Positions 8,217 through 17,509 of a stretch of DNA of 64,000 nt are shown here, piece by piece (within the stretch, counting starts at the first letter, position 1; every line of letters begins with the position of its first letter). The stretch is from NCBI GenBank assembly GCA_903887375.1, contig CAISPN010000022.1, positions 1 to 64,000 on the forward strand. Reading direction: 5' to 3'. A model generated the notes under the pieces. It was given only the letters and a program-made list of their open reading frames with translations. It did no database searches and was not told the origin of the DNA. The translations under genes were made by a program, and so were the position numbers. The DNA is from an uncultured cyanobacterium (GTDB lineage Bacteria; Cyanobacteriota; Cyanobacteriia; Cyanobacteriales; Microcystaceae).

Positions 8217-8791
8217 CAGCTCTTCCTCTTTAGATCTCGCAGCATTTCATCTATTTCCAGCTCTTTAAATTTCTGCTCTAGATCATCTAAAGAATTATAG
8301 TTTGTTGAATTTTCCCAACCTCTGGTTTGATAATCAGTAGTTTTTTGAGTTTGCTGCTGCTGCTGCTGCTGGTTAGCTTTTTGTTGTTTATATTTAGCGT
8401 CAACTTCATCTTTTCTTTTTTGAATCTGTAGAAGCAATTCTTGTGATTTTTTTATTCTTTCTTTAACCCCTATCATCCTGCCCCAGGTTTGATTGCCTTG
8501 GCGCAAAAGAGCAGCTTCTCTCTCTTGAGCAGCTTGGGCTAAATCAACCCTATTGGCTTGAACTGCCTTATCTATTCTTTCATGCCATAATTTAATTTGC
8601 TCACCAAGAGAGAGAATATCTTTTTCAAGCTGAGTTTTATCCATTTCCAGTTGGGCGATGAGACTTTTAGTATCTTTTTCCTGCTCTTCTAACTGCTCAA
8701 TAAGAATCTGAATCTGCAAATTAGGGTGCTGTTTCAAAAACTCTTCCAGACGGGTTTCTAAAAATTGATTAAAATTTTCAAATATGCTCAT
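8216..8791 (-). CDS. TIGR04376-family coiled-coil protein
   Basis: A 191-residue protein that is almost entirely heptad-rich coiled coil (about residues 20-140), with no signal peptide or membrane helix. The N-terminal IFENFNQFLETRLEEFLKQH and the stretch AQAAQEREAALLRQGNQTWG match the cyanobacterial family TIGR04376, whose general look is PspA-like. The linker near residue 140 carries seven consecutive glutamines encoded mostly by a CAG run. The C terminus (LDDLEQKFKELEIDEMLRDL) forms another short helix. It sits between the GspC/PilP-like gene and the GT39 gene, overlapping the latter's start by one base. The function is unknown; a scaffolding role is only a guess. Confidence 0.8.
   Translation of the reverse strand: MSIFENFNQFLETRLEEFLKQHPNLQIQILIEQLEEQEKDTKSLIAQLEMDKTQLEKDILSLGEQIKLWHERIDKAVQANRVDLAQAAQEREAALLRQGNQTWGRMIGVKERIKKSQELLLQIQKRKDEVDAKYKQQKANQQQQQQQTQKTTDYQTRGWENSTNYNSLDDLEQKFKELEIDEMLRDLKRKS
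8352..8371. repeat. CAG/CTG trinucleotide microsatellite inside a gene
   Basis: A run of six perfect CTG/CAG units followed by one CAA encodes a seven-glutamine tract in the TIGR04376-family coiled-coil gene. Changes by whole units would stay in frame and alter only linker length. Confidence 0.8.
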
Positions 8792-8803
8792 TTTATTAAT
8801 TTA

Positions 8804-9436
8804 CTAGAAAGTTTGACCTACTTCAATATAACGAATATTGCCTTGTTTAGAAATTAAGATTTTTTGCTGATTAACTCGCTGAAATATCCAACCAGTTTCA
8901 GCAATATTATCACCAATTTGCAAACGTTTGACAACTCCTTGTATATCAAATAAAGCGGCAGAATGATCTCCAGAATCTAAAATACCTATCAACTTGATAT
9001 TGTTGTTATCAGTTAAGATTTCACTAGGAGGATTAACTGGTCTCGGTGGCAATGGGATAGAGGTAATTTGAATAGAATTTTTTATAGAAACAGGAATTGG
9101 CAAGTTTTTTGACTTGTGAGTGATTTTATTGGCTATCTTGGCAGTAGAATAGATGGGAACATAGACCTTCTCTATAATAGGATGTGATGTTGCAACAGTT
9201 TGCTGATGTTTAGGAGTTTGTTTAATTACCTTAAGAGACTGTTGCAAATAAAACATAAATTGGCTATTGGATATATTAGAAGCATTGTTTTTATGCTCCA
9301 AGAGAGAATATTTTAATTTTATAGGTCTATTAATCCAATAAATAACAAATATTAAATATAAAAGTGACAAGATAAAAAATACTTTGTCAATATGTTTGAA
9401 AATTTTATTTTTTGGAATATTAGATGAATTCTCCAT
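8804..9436 (-). CDS. Membrane-anchored GspC/PilP-like protein
   Basis: A 210-residue protein with one N-terminal membrane helix (FFILSLLYLIFVIYWINRP, about residues 21-39). A low-complexity, proline-containing periplasmic linker follows (to about 140, ending PLPPRPVNPPSEI). The C-terminal domain of about 65 residues (IKLIGILDSGDHSAALFDIQ then VKRLQIGDNIAETGW) has the short beta-barrel pattern of the homology region of type II secretion GspC/PulC and pilus PilP. In those systems this domain bridges the inner-membrane platform and the outer-membrane secretin. No other pilus or secretion gene is present here. It is upstream of, and 12 bases from, the TIGR04376 gene, so a pilus or secretion link for that cluster is possible but inferred. 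Confidence 0.65.
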   Translation of the reverse strand: MENSSNIPKNKIFKHIDKVFFILSLLYLIFVIYWINRPIKLKYSLLEHKNNASNISNSQFMFYLQQSLKVIKQTPKHQQTVATSHPIIEKVYVPIYSTAKIANKITHKSKNLPIPVSIKNSIQITSIPLPPRPVNPPSEILTDNNNIKLIGILDSGDHSAALFDIQGVVKRLQIGDNIAETGWIFQRVNQQKILISKQGNIRYIEVGQTF

Positions 9437-9501
9437 TGTTAGCGCAATTTAATATAATTAAGGAGATGTTATACAATAGATAATGGTCTGTCAATCCCTT
9501 T

Positions 9502-9909
9502 ATGAATAATATGATAACCGAACCTATTCAAAAAACAACGGAGTTGAAACCTAGCTACAACATACCACTGGTTTTAATCTTGAGCTCACTGGTAATATAC
9601 CTGTTTCAAGCTTGGCTAGGTTTAGCTGTAGGCCTCTTTGGAATATTTCTTTTAGTACAGGCTTATACCCTTAGACTGAATTTTACCGCTGATTCACTAA
9701 AAATATACAGAGGAGAGAAACTGATCCGAGATTTTCCCTATAGCCAATGGGAATATTCTGAAATATTTTGGTCAAGATTACCGGTACTATTTTATTTTAG
9801 GGAAGTCAATAGTATTCACTTTTTGCCAATTATCTTTAATGCAAAAATGTTGAGAGATTCTTTAGAACAAAATCCCTGTCATTTAAAAATAAATAATCCT
9901 TCTATTTAA
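9502..9909 (+). CDS. DUF3119 family protein
   Basis: A 135-residue protein with a hydrophobic hairpin at about residues 23-55 (IPLVLILSSLVIYLFQAWLG then LAVGLFGIFLLVQAY). A compact domain follows with RLNFTADSLKIYRGEKLIRD, FPYSQWEYSEIFW and FYFREVNSIHFLPIIFN. This matches DUF3119, a family found in cyanobacteria and plastid-bearing plants. No function is established. It is the first gene of a plus-strand run with DUF3086, plsY, the TldD/PmbA-like gene and a small membrane protein. DUF3119 and DUF3086 are 10 bases apart and probably share a transcript. Confidence 0.85.
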   Translation: MNNMITEPIQKTTELKPSYNIPLVLILSSLVIYLFQAWLGLAVGLFGIFLLVQAYTLRLNFTADSLKIYRGEKLIRDFPYSQWEYSEIFWSRLPVLFYFREVNSIHFLPIIFNAKMLRDSLEQNPCHLKINNPSI

Positions 9910-9919
9910 TGAGCTTGCA

Positions 9920-10894
9920 ATGAACCAAGACGAAATTAATATTGTTAATCCATTCGCCGATGAATTAACCAGCTTAGAGCAGAGAAAAAAAGAATTAGAA
10001 GAAGAAATCCAAGCCCTAGAAGAAAAAAAGCAAGAACAAATTAATCAGACAACAGAAATCATCGCTCAGCTTCTCAAAGACGGACTAGGTGAACTCGAAT
10101 CGCGCAGAGGCAAACTAGAACTCTCCATTGGACAGCTAGAAAAAAGGCGTGAGAAGATTAGAGAAGAGATGCGCAGCACATTTGCAGGTGCATCCCAAGA
10201 TCTAGCAATTAGAGTACAAGGATTCAAGGATTATTTGGTGGGCAGTTTGCAAGATTTAGCTGCTGCTGCCGAAAAATTGGAACTGACTCCCAAATTAGTA
10301 GATGTAGAGATACCTATCAATCGAAAACCCAAAGAAGAAAATACTCCCACACAAAAAGGATTTGCTGAGCATAGCAGAACAATTAAAGCTTTATTAGAAC
10401 AGTATCGAAACAGTCCAGACTACTATGGACCGCCTTGGCAACTGAGAAGAACCTTTGAGCCAATTCATGCTGAGCGAGTACAAAAATGGTTTTTTAATCA
10501 AAGTGGTCGAGGGACAATAAGAACCACAGGTAGCAAGTTGCAAAATATCCTGATAGCCTCAGCCATCATTGCTATTGCTCATAGAATTTATGGAGAAAAA
10601 GCTAGAGCGCTAATTTTAGTTAGCTATCCTGAAAGATTAGGAGAATGGAGACGTGGATTACAAGATTGCCTAGGAATCTCTAGGGCTGATTTTGGACCAG
10701 AAAGAGGCATAGTTTTGTTTGAAGCACCTGAACCACTAATTCAAAAAGCTGAAAGATTGATTGATGATGGATTGATGCCAATTGTCATCTTGGATGAAAC
10801 TGAAGAACAGGTCAATGTAGGCTTACTACAATTTCCTCTCTGGTTAGCCTTTTCCATCGATCCACAGCAGCAATCTTCCAGTTTTAACTACTAA
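9920..10894 (+). CDS. DUF3086 domain protein
   Basis: A 324-residue protein. Residues about 10-100 form a charged coiled coil (LEQRKKELEEEIQALEEKKQ), followed by a conserved segment (FAGASQDLAIRVQGFKDYLV). The globular C-terminal half contains WQLRRTFEPIHAERVQKWFF and PIVILDETEEQVN, the latter Walker-B-like in appearance although no Walker A is visible. This is the cyanobacterial DUF3086 family of unknown function. It is soluble and lies 12 bases upstream of plsY, in what looks like one operon with DUF3119. Confidence 0.85.
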   Translation: MNQDEINIVNPFADELTSLEQRKKELEEEIQALEEKKQEQINQTTEIIAQLLKDGLGELESRRGKLELSIGQLEKRREKIREEMRSTFAGASQDLAIRVQGFKDYLVGSLQDLAAAAEKLELTPKLVDVEIPINRKPKEENTPTQKGFAEHSRTIKALLEQYRNSPDYYGPPWQLRRTFEPIHAERVQKWFFNQSGRGTIRTTGSKLQNILIASAIIAIAHRIYGEKARALILVSYPERLGEWRRGLQDCLGISRADFGPERGIVLFEAPEPLIQKAERLIDDGLMPIVILDETEEQVNVGLLQFPLWLAFSIDPQQQSSSFNY

Positions 10895-10906
10895 GGGGAA
10901 GTTAAT

Positions 10907-11548
10907 ATGTCTTGGCTGATTGTCGGATTACTACTAATATCTGGCTATCTTATAGGATCGATAGCGACAGGATACTGGCTAGGTAAAGCTCTCAAACAAA
11001 TCGATATTAGAGAAGTAGGCTCTGGCTCTACTGGGGCAACCAATGTCTTGAGAACGCTAGGAGTACCATATGGAATTTTTGTCCTTGTTGTAGATGTAGC
11101 AAAAGGAGTTTTAGCAGCAAGCCTGTTCAAACTTTTACCAGTTGAACTAGCCAATCAAATTCCCAGCCAATGGCAAAGCTGGCTAATTGTAGGAACTTCT
11201 TTAGCGGCAATTTTGGGACATAGCAAATCAATTTTTCTAAATTTTACGGGAGGCAAATCTGTTGCCACCGCCTTGGGAGTATTTCTGGCAATCACTCCAA
11301 CAGTAGGTCTGATTGCTTTGGGAAGTTTCCTTCTGGTTTTAGCTCTTACTAGAATAGTTTCACTAGGTTCAATCATTGCTGCTGTAAGCCTGACAATCTT
11401 TATGTTCGTATTAAAAGAACCTTTAGCCTACAGCCTGCTTGGTTTAATCACATCAAGCTATATCATAGTCAGACATAGAAGCAATATTGAAAGATTGCTA
11501 AATGGCAGTGAGCCAAAAATTGGGCAAAAGCCGCAAGAGAATATATGA
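10907..11548 (+). CDS. plsY: Glycerol-3-phosphate acyltransferase PlsY
   Basis: PlsY transfers an acyl group from acyl phosphate to glycerol-3-phosphate, the first step of phosphatidic acid and membrane lipid synthesis. The 213-residue protein has about seven hydrophobic helices. It carries the three family motifs: GSGSTGATNVLRTLG (about residues 38-52), GHSKSIFLNFTGGKSVATALG, and the late hydrophobic segment before VRHRSNIERLLNGSEPK. AAGGGGAAG precedes the ATG. The end overlaps the TldD/PmbA-like gene by four bases (ATGA), which implies translational coupling. Confidence 0.95.
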   Translation: MSWLIVGLLLISGYLIGSIATGYWLGKALKQIDIREVGSGSTGATNVLRTLGVPYGIFVLVVDVAKGVLAASLFKLLPVELANQIPSQWQSWLIVGTSLAAILGHSKSIFLNFTGGKSVATALGVFLAITPTVGLIALGSFLLVLALTRIVSLGSIIAAVSLTIFMFVLKEPLAYSLLGLITSSYIIVRHRSNIERLLNGSEPKIGQKPQENI

Positions 11549-12873
11549 GCAATAAACTAAATTCACTAGAAAATGCCTTAGAAATAGTTGAGTCAGTGAT
11601 CAAGGATTCTCAAGCAGAGCAAGTATTTGTCAATCTGCAAATGAGCGAATCTTCTTTGAGTCGCTTTAGCGAGAATCAAATGAGCCAAAACTTAGCTAAA
11701 AACCGCTTCAATTTAACTATTACAAGTTATTATGGACAAAAAAGTGCGACGAGTTCAATTTCCCAAAACAATCCCGAAGCGATAAAAGATGCTTTGAGAA
11801 ATTGCGAGACTTTAGCTAAACTGGCACCTAATGATCCTGAATGGATACCTCTACTGCCACCTCAACAATACGATATTCAGATAAATAATCAAGACCATCC
11901 AAGCATATCACCATTAGCAAATGGACAAAAAATTCAACAAATCTGCCAGCAGTGTGATTTAGCCAAAGTACAAGGCTCTGGAACTTTAAGTAGCACAAAT
12001 AGCTTAAATGTAATAGGAAGTTCTACTGGTTTAAGAGCTAATTCAAGAGAAACCAAAGCTGATTTTAGTATCACAGCCAAATATCAAGATGGTTCAAGTT
12101 GGAGCTCTGGAAGTGCCAATTACTTAGATGAGCTAGAAATAATGAATTTAACAGCAAAAACCATAGAACGCTGCTTAGATTCAGTTAAGCCCCAAGAAAT
12201 AAAACCTGGAACTTATCCTGTAGTTTTAGAATCTGCAGCTTTTGCCAATCTTCTACCTTGGGTTATCTTTAGTATGGATGCCCGCAGCAGTGATGAGGGT
12301 CGCTCTTTTATGTCAATTCTAGATAACTCTGGAAAATTAATTGGCAATCGAATTGGGCAAGAGATATTCAGCAAAATTGTACAAGTTAAAAGAGGATTTA
12401 ATCACCCATTACTTCAAACTAGTAGTTTTCTAGAAGATGGTTTGCCTAATCACTCAATAGACATTATTAAAGAGGGAATTCCACAATCTCTTAGCTATTC
12501 TCGCTACTGGGCTAATAAACAACAAAAACAAGCAACTGGTGGATTTTTTCCCATCGTCATGGAAGGCTCTAACCGAAGTATGCAAGATCTAATTAGCCAA
12601 ACAGAAAAAGGGATCTTTATCAGCCGAACTTGGTATGTTAACTATGTCAACCCTCGTACATTAGAGGTTACAGGTATGACAAGAGATGGTACTTTTTGGA
12701 TTGAAAATGGGCAAATATCTCACCCAATCAAAAATTTGCGATTTAATCAAGAATTACCACTAGCGCTCAAAGATATAGAAGATGTGAGTAAGCCAGAGCG
12801 CCATGGGAACAACATTATCCCTGGTGTAAAAATTAAAAACTTCCACTTTAGCTCAATTACAGAGAGTATATGA
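11545..12873 (+). CDS. TldD/PmbA-family metalloprotease-like protein
   Basis: A 442-residue protein of the TldD/PmbA (TldE) family. In E. coli TldD and TldE form a heterodimeric protease that processes modified peptides and the CcdA antitoxin. The N-terminal half (SESSLSRFSENQMSQNLAK) and the stretch GIFISRTWYVNYVNPRTLEV then TGMTRDGTFWIENGQI fit the family. I do not see the HEXXXH zinc motif of TldD, so this copy resembles the non-catalytic TldE/PmbA-type partner. No TldD partner is in the window. It overlaps plsY and the next gene by ATGA on both sides. Confidence 0.8.
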   Translation: MSNKLNSLENALEIVESVIKDSQAEQVFVNLQMSESSLSRFSENQMSQNLAKNRFNLTITSYYGQKSATSSISQNNPEAIKDALRNCETLAKLAPNDPEWIPLLPPQQYDIQINNQDHPSISPLANGQKIQQICQQCDLAKVQGSGTLSSTNSLNVIGSSTGLRANSRETKADFSITAKYQDGSSWSSGSANYLDELEIMNLTAKTIERCLDSVKPQEIKPGTYPVVLESAAFANLLPWVIFSMDARSSDEGRSFMSILDNSGKLIGNRIGQEIFSKIVQVKRGFNHPLLQTSSFLEDGLPNHSIDIIKEGIPQSLSYSRYWANKQQKQATGGFFPIVMEGSNRSMQDLISQTEKGIFISRTWYVNYVNPRTLEVTGMTRDGTFWIENGQISHPIKNLRFNQELPLALKDIEDVSKPERHGNNIIPGVKIKNFHFSSITESI

Positions 12874-13265
12874 AAGAAGGACTATTTTGGCTTACATTAC
12901 TGCTAGTTTTTACGCTGTTAGCTTGGGCAGGACGCAGGGAGTTTCAAAAGGTTGAAGCATACCGACAATGGTCTGGTTCATTTACTAACGCTAAATATGA
13001 TATTTATTCTGTTTTGGGAATAAAAGATAATACTTTAGTATATGGCAAGCCTACCAATAAAGGAATTATCCAAGAAAAAAGCATTTCAATTGATAGGATT
13101 AGCTCAGTAACTTTAGAACAAAAAGAAAAACCAACTTTAATTTTCTCTTTAAAAGATTCCCAAGATAAAATAACAATCCCCTTTACAGAAATAAACCTCG
13201 CCCAGCAATGGGAAAGGTTTATTAGAGAACTATTAGTAGAAGGTAAAAATGATCTACCCAAATAA
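12870..13265 (+). CDS. Membrane-anchored conserved hypothetical protein
   Basis: A 131-residue protein with one N-terminal membrane helix (LFWLTLLLVFTLLAWAG) and a small, probably beta-rich domain. That domain begins REFQKVEAYRQWSGSFTNAK and includes YDIYSVLGIKDNTLVYGKPT. I have an impression of similar short proteins in other cyanobacteria but do not recognise a named family. It starts inside the stop of the TldD/PmbA-like gene (ATGA). The 141-base gap that follows is AT-rich with only a weak 6-base hairpin. Confidence 0.7.
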   Translation: MKEGLFWLTLLLVFTLLAWAGRREFQKVEAYRQWSGSFTNAKYDIYSVLGIKDNTLVYGKPTNKGIIQEKSISIDRISSVTLEQKEKPTLIFSLKDSQDKITIPFTEINLAQQWERFIRELLVEGKNDLPK

Positions 13266-13406
13266 CTTTGGAGAGGACAAAACATAACTGAAATTAAAAC
13301 TAGACTCACCTAATAATTTTTTTCTATCATCACCCTAATAGACCTATTATCTCAGTTAAATAAAAATATCTCAATCAAAATTATCACTAACAAGATGTGA
13401 TCTTGA

Positions 13407-14015
13407 TCAGCATTTAGTTAAAACAAAGACACTACCTTCATTACCTCTCCCTATTCTAAGGTCTTGATCGAGGTATGTTATCTCCAGCCAGCCTCTTTGC
13501 TCTCGATTGGCAATTGAAAAATCCAAGGGAGGAAAAGATTTTTCTTGCTCAATTAAATCAATAAATTGGCTAGGGGATTGATAATTAATCAATTTTTGCA
13601 ATCCTATTATGGAGCGCTCAAATTTCACATCTACCCTAGTTTCAGTAACAGGCGAAAAGGTTGCACAGACACTAACTATAGCTTCAAGATAGGGAATACC
13701 CAAAATTTCGGCAATATTGTAAATCTTTGAATTTTTAGTACGAATAGATTGATAGATTTGGCCTATCTTAAAAGCAGGGAAGCGATCCAATCCTAATAAA
13801 CCCTTACTGGTGGTATAGAGAAGTCTCCAGTCACCTTCTAAAAGTGAGCTAGCTGCCAGAGCAAGAGGATTAGGATTTAATTTTTCTAAATTCTCGATGG
13901 CTACCAAAATGGCAAGTCGGTCAGCTTCAGTAGCTAATAGTCCGCGGTTTTTACCTGCAATTATCTGTAAAAGCTCAGTTTTTTCTTTCATAATCTGCTG
14001 CCTCCAATTGTTCAC
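13407..14015 (-). CDS. PAP/fibrillin family protein
   Basis: A 202-residue soluble protein of the plastid-lipid-associated protein (fibrillin) family, found in cyanobacteria and chloroplasts. Family features are the N-terminal helix ending NRGLLATEADRLAILVAIEN, the strand segment LEGDWRLLYTTSKGLLGLDR, IGQIYQSI, and the closing WLEITYLDQDLRIGRGNEGS then VFVLTKC. These proteins have a lipocalin-like fold and associate with thylakoid membranes or plastoglobules to bind lipophilic metabolites. It is divergent from the DUF3134 gene with about 50 bases between starts, so the promoters must overlap. Confidence 0.9.
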   Translation of the reverse strand: MNNWRQQIMKEKTELLQIIAGKNRGLLATEADRLAILVAIENLEKLNPNPLALAASSLLEGDWRLLYTTSKGLLGLDRFPAFKIGQIYQSIRTKNSKIYNIAEILGIPYLEAIVSVCATFSPVTETRVDVKFERSIIGLQKLINYQSPSQFIDLIEQEKSFPPLDFSIANREQRGWLEITYLDQDLRIGRGNEGSVFVLTKC

Positions 14016-14068
14016 TAGTGTATCTGATGCACGCTAAAATATATATCTGTAATTATGTTAGAAAAACA

Positions 14069-14326
14069 ATGTACAACCCATCTGTACGACAAGAAGCTCG
14101 TTACGAACCAGCTAGTGTTATTCCCCTCAAGACAGATTCTTCCATCTTAGAATGGTTACGCAATAGCGGAAGGATGATGCAGCGCGATGATAAAGAGGAA
14201 GAAGAAAAAACCAGAATAGTTTTAGATGAAGATATAGATATATCTGGACTTATCGATGATGAATCTAGTTATGATGATGGACTAGATCTAGGTTTAGACG
14301 AGGATGATTTTGAAGAGGAACTCTAA
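14069..14326 (+). CDS. DUF3134 family protein
   Basis: An 85-residue acidic protein beginning MYNPSVRQEARYEPASVIPL, the characteristic start of the cyanobacterial DUF3134 family, then SSILEWLRNSGRMMQRD. The C-terminal third is nearly all Asp and Glu (DLGLDEDDFEEEL) and is probably disordered. An in-frame GTG at 14018 would add 17 residues with no family match, so the ATG at 14069 is chosen. mraY starts 6 bases downstream and is likely co-transcribed. Function unknown. Confidence 0.8.
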   Translation: MYNPSVRQEARYEPASVIPLKTDSSILEWLRNSGRMMQRDDKEEEEKTRIVLDEDIDISGLIDDESSYDDGLDLGLDEDDFEEEL

Positions 14327-14332
14327 GAAATA

Positions 14333-15391
14333 ATGTCGATTACAGGGCAATCTCTGTTTGTTTTATTGACCTTGATATTATTTGGTTTAACAGTTGGACT
14401 GAGCTCTTTAGTTCAACTGTTGCTGTTGCCCTTAATTATCTCTGCTCTTGTCAGCTTGCTCCTAGGCTTATTAGTAATTCCCTATTTAAGGAGATTAAAG
14501 GCATCTCAAATAATTCAAGAAGACGGACCCCAAAGTCATTTAAAAAAAGCAGGAACTCCTACCATGGGTGGGATTTTTTTTGTGCCTGTAGCTTTGCTGG
14601 TTTCTCTAGCATTTTCTCATTTAAATTCAGACGTATTGGCAGTCTGTTTAGTTAGCTTAGGCTATATGGCAATAGGCTGGTATGACGATTGGGTGATATT
14701 GCGCAAACGCTCAAATAAGGGAATTTCCCCTAAAACCAAACTGTTTTTACAGATATTGGTTGCTACACTTTTTATTGTCTATCTTTATTTGAGTAAAAGT
14801 AGCTCTCTAGAACAAATTACGAGTGTTAATTTACCAGGCAAAATAATATTACCGCTAGGAGTGCTTTTTTGGCCTTTAGCAGGTTTTGCTATGACTGCAG
14901 AAAGTAATGCCACCAATTTAACAGATGGAGTAGATGGTCTAGCTGGAGGAACTGGAGCAATTGCTTTTATTGGCTTAGCCTTACTTATTGTCCCAAATCA
15001 ACCCAATTTGGCAATATTTTGTGCTTGCTTTGCTGGAGCTTGTTTAGGCTTTATTTGGCACAATCGACACCCTGCCAAGGTATTTATGGGAGATACCGGA
15101 TCTTTGACTTTGGGAGGAGCATTAGCTGCAGTTGCCATCTTGAGCGGACAACTTTGGGGACTTTTAATAATCAGTGGAATTTTTTTTGCAGAGTCAATCA
15201 GTGTAATTGCCCAAGTAAGCTATTACAAGCTAACCAAAGGTCCTGATGGCAAAGGGAAGAGACTTTTAAAAATGGCACCACTTCATCATCATTTCGAGCT
15301 GAGTGGATGGCAGGAAACTCAAGTAGTGGGTGTGTTCTATCTAGTAAATACTCTTTTAGTTCTTCTGGCTATTTTCACAGCCATAAAATAG
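14333..15391 (+). CDS. mraY: Phospho-N-acetylmuramoyl-pentapeptide transferase
   Basis: MraY transfers phospho-MurNAc-pentapeptide to undecaprenyl phosphate to form lipid I in peptidoglycan synthesis. The 352-residue length and about ten membrane helices are normal. Active-site motifs are visible: GWYDDWVILRKRSNKGISPK (the DD pair), ATNLTDGVDGLAGG, KVFMGDTGSLTLGG and the diagnostic MAPLHHHFELSGW near the C terminus. The ATG is 6 bases after the DUF3134 gene. The gene ends before a strong inverted repeat facing dxs. Confidence 0.97.
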   Translation: MSITGQSLFVLLTLILFGLTVGLSSLVQLLLLPLIISALVSLLLGLLVIPYLRRLKASQIIQEDGPQSHLKKAGTPTMGGIFFVPVALLVSLAFSHLNSDVLAVCLVSLGYMAIGWYDDWVILRKRSNKGISPKTKLFLQILVATLFIVYLYLSKSSSLEQITSVNLPGKIILPLGVLFWPLAGFAMTAESNATNLTDGVDGLAGGTGAIAFIGLALLIVPNQPNLAIFCACFAGACLGFIWHNRHPAKVFMGDTGSLTLGGALAAVAILSGQLWGLLIISGIFFAESISVIAQVSYYKLTKGPDGKGKRLLKMAPLHHHFELSGWQETQVVGVFYLVNTLLVLLAIFTAIK

Positions 15392-15416
15392 TATATAAGA
15401 ACCTTATAGTGTACTA

Positions 15417-15474
15417 AGTGGAGCAGAGGCGGTAATAATATATGATTTTCCTATTTTATTTTGTCTGCTCCACT
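15417..15474. terminator. Inverted repeat between convergent mraY and dxs
   Basis: Perfect 11-base arms AGTGGAGCAGA (15417-15427) and TCTGCTCCACT (15464-15474) flank an AT-rich 36-base spacer. Its position between two convergent stop codons suggests a bidirectional transcription terminator. The loop is long and the T-run is weak, so an alternative is a paired 3'-end protecting structure. Confidence 0.55.
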
Positions 15475-15482
15475 GCTCCAGT

Positions 15483-17405
15483 TTAAGAGTGTTTTTGTTC
15501 TAGCTCTTTAGAGGCAACTTGAGAAAAATAGATCTGGATAATTTCTTGGGCTATTTGAGAACCAGTCAAACCTAAACTTTGATAAGATTGCTCAGGTTTA
15601 GCATGTTCAACTAAAATATCAGGAACACCAAAACGCTTGAGAGGAACCAAGATATTATTATCCAAAAGTGCTTCAGCTACTGCCGAGCCAAATCCTCCCA
15701 TCAAGCAGCCTTCTTCTAGTGTGACTACTTTGCCAATTCGCTCGGCTAAAGGAATTATCAATTCGCTATCTAGCGGTTTGACAAACCTGGCGTTAATCAC
15801 AGTTGTCTCAATACCATGTTCACTCAGTATTTCTGCCGCTTGCAGAGCAACATAGACCATGGTTCCATAACCGATAAACAACAAATCTTCTCCAGTGCGG
15901 AGTATTTCAGATTTACCAATTTCTATTGGCTCCCAACCTTCTTCCATCAGGGGAACTCCAAAACCATTGCCCCTAGGATAGCGCATAGCAATTGGTCCAG
16001 AAGTATGATTAATTCCTGTAACTATCATACGTTGTAATTCTGCCTCATCTTTAGGAGACATTATTACCATATTAGGAATACATCTTAGGTATGATATGTC
16101 ATACATCCCCTGATGCGTCGGGCCATCAGCGCCTACAATTCCAGCTCGATCTAAACAGAAAAAGACAGGTAGGTTTTGAATGGCAACATCGTGAATAATC
16201 TGGTCATAGGCTCGTTGTAAGAATGTTGAATAGATAGCTACAACAGGGCGCATTCCCTCACAGGCTAACCCAGCAGCTAAGGTAACTGCATGTTGTTCAG
16301 CAATTCCAACATCTATATATTGTTTAGGAAGTTTGGCTTGTAATTTATCAAGTCCTGTTCCAGTAGCCATTGCCGCGGTGATACCAATAATTTTAGGATT
16401 ATTGCTGGCTAATGATGTTAGAGCATGGGCAAAAACTTTCGAGTAGGAAGGAGGTTTTGGTTTGCTTGAGGGAATAGCTTTACCATTAGCTAAATTAAAG
16501 GGATTTTGAGCATGATAACCTACTTGATCTTTTTCAGCTATGTCATAACCCTTGCCCTTGATAGTAGCTACATGGACGAAAACTGGACCTTTAACTTTGC
16601 CAGCTTGTTTGAAGGTATCAATTAGCTCTTCAATATTATGTCCATCTACAGGACCAAAATAGGTAAAACCTAATTCCTCAATCACTGCGCCTACTTTTGG
16701 AACAGCTAAACGTTTCATTCCCTCTTTTACTCTTTCCATCTCTGGTGTGAGAGAATCTCCAAAAAATGGTAAATGCTTGAGCTGCTCTTCAATATTTCCT
16801 GAAATAAATTGCACAGGCCCACTTAGTCTGACTTTATTAAGGTAGCGAGAAATTGCTCCAACGTTCGGTGATATAGACATATCATTGTCATTGAGAATTA
16901 CCATTACGTTGGTATTAGGTAAATGTCCCGCATGGTTGATTGCCTCTAATGCCATCCCTCCAGTCAAAGCGCCATCCCCAATTATGGCAATACATTTAAA
17001 ATCTTCTCCTTTGGCATCTCGAGCAAGGGCCATTCCCAAAGCAGCTGAGATACTAGTAGAAGCATGACCTGCTCCAAAGTGATCAAATTTGTTTTCACAT
17101 CTTTTAAGATAGCCAGCAATTCCATCTTTTTGTCTGAGGGTATGGAAGTCTTTGAATCTTCCTGTGAGCAACTTGTGAGGATAGGCTTGGTGACCAACAT
17201 CCCAAATTACTTTATCTTTATCTAAATCAAGAGTGAAATACAATGCGATAGTCAGTTCTACTACACCCAATCCTGGACCTAAATGCCCCCCAGTTGCCGC
17301 TACAGTTTGCAGATGTTTTTCGCGAATCTGACGTGCTATATCTTCTAATTCACGAACTGATAGGGTATGTAACTGGTTTGGATGCGTAATTTCGCTTAAT
17401 TGCAT
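15483..17405 (-). CDS. dxs: 1-deoxy-D-xylulose-5-phosphate synthase
   Basis: DXS condenses pyruvate and glyceraldehyde-3-phosphate with thiamine diphosphate. This is the entry step of the MEP isoprenoid pathway that supplies carotenoids, phytol and quinone tails. The 640-residue protein has the expected order. The TPP domain carries [33 protein letters not shown] and the [18 protein letters not shown] to [14 protein letters not shown] motif. The transketolase pyrimidine domain has [20 protein letters not shown] and [20 protein letters not shown]-terminal transketolase domain has [16 protein letters not shown]. It is cytoplasmic and convergent to mraY. Confidence 0.97.
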   Translation of the reverse strand: MQLSEITHPNQLHTLSVRELEDIARQIREKHLQTVAATGGHLGPGLGVVELTIALYFTLDLDKDKVIWDVGHQAYPHKLLTGRFKDFHTLRQKDGIAGYLKRCENKFDHFGAGHASTSISAALGMALARDAKGEDFKCIAIIGDGALTGGMALEAINHAGHLPNTNVMVILNDNDMSISPNVGAISRYLNKVRLSGPVQFISGNIEEQLKHLPFFGDSLTPEMERVKEGMKRLAVPKVGAVIEELGFTYFGPVDGHNIEELIDTFKQAGKVKGPVFVHVATIKGKGYDIAEKDQVGYHAQNPFNLANGKAIPSSKPKPPSYSKVFAHALTSLASNNPKIIGITAAMATGTGLDKLQAKLPKQYIDVGIAEQHAVTLAAGLACEGMRPVVAIYSTFLQRAYDQIIHDVAIQNLPVFFCLDRAGIVGADGPTHQGMYDISYLRCIPNMVIMSPKDEAELQRMIVTGINHTSGPIAMRYPRGNGFGVPLMEEGWEPIEIGKSEILRTGEDLLFIGYGTMVYVALQAAEILSEHGIETTVINARFVKPLDSELIIPLAERIGKVVTLEEGCLMGGFGSAVAEALLDNNILVPLKRFGVPDILVEHAKPEQSYQSLGLTGSQIAQEIIQIYFSQVASKELEQKHS

Positions 17406-17509
17406 GTTACTTGTATGAGTTTAAATCGTTGAATGCTTAAGGTTAATTGTGAAAAACGACAATATCACAAAAGAGATTTCTAATATTATAGGCTATTGCA
17501 GTTTAGGCT

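Noticed and set aside
11545-12873. Catalytic TldD protease
   Set aside because: No HEXXXH zinc motif is visible, so only a TldE/PmbA-like assignment is supported.
14018-14068. GTG-started N-terminal extension of the DUF3134 protein
   Set aside because: The extra 17 residues do not match the family, and the ATG at 14069 gives the typical MYNPS start.
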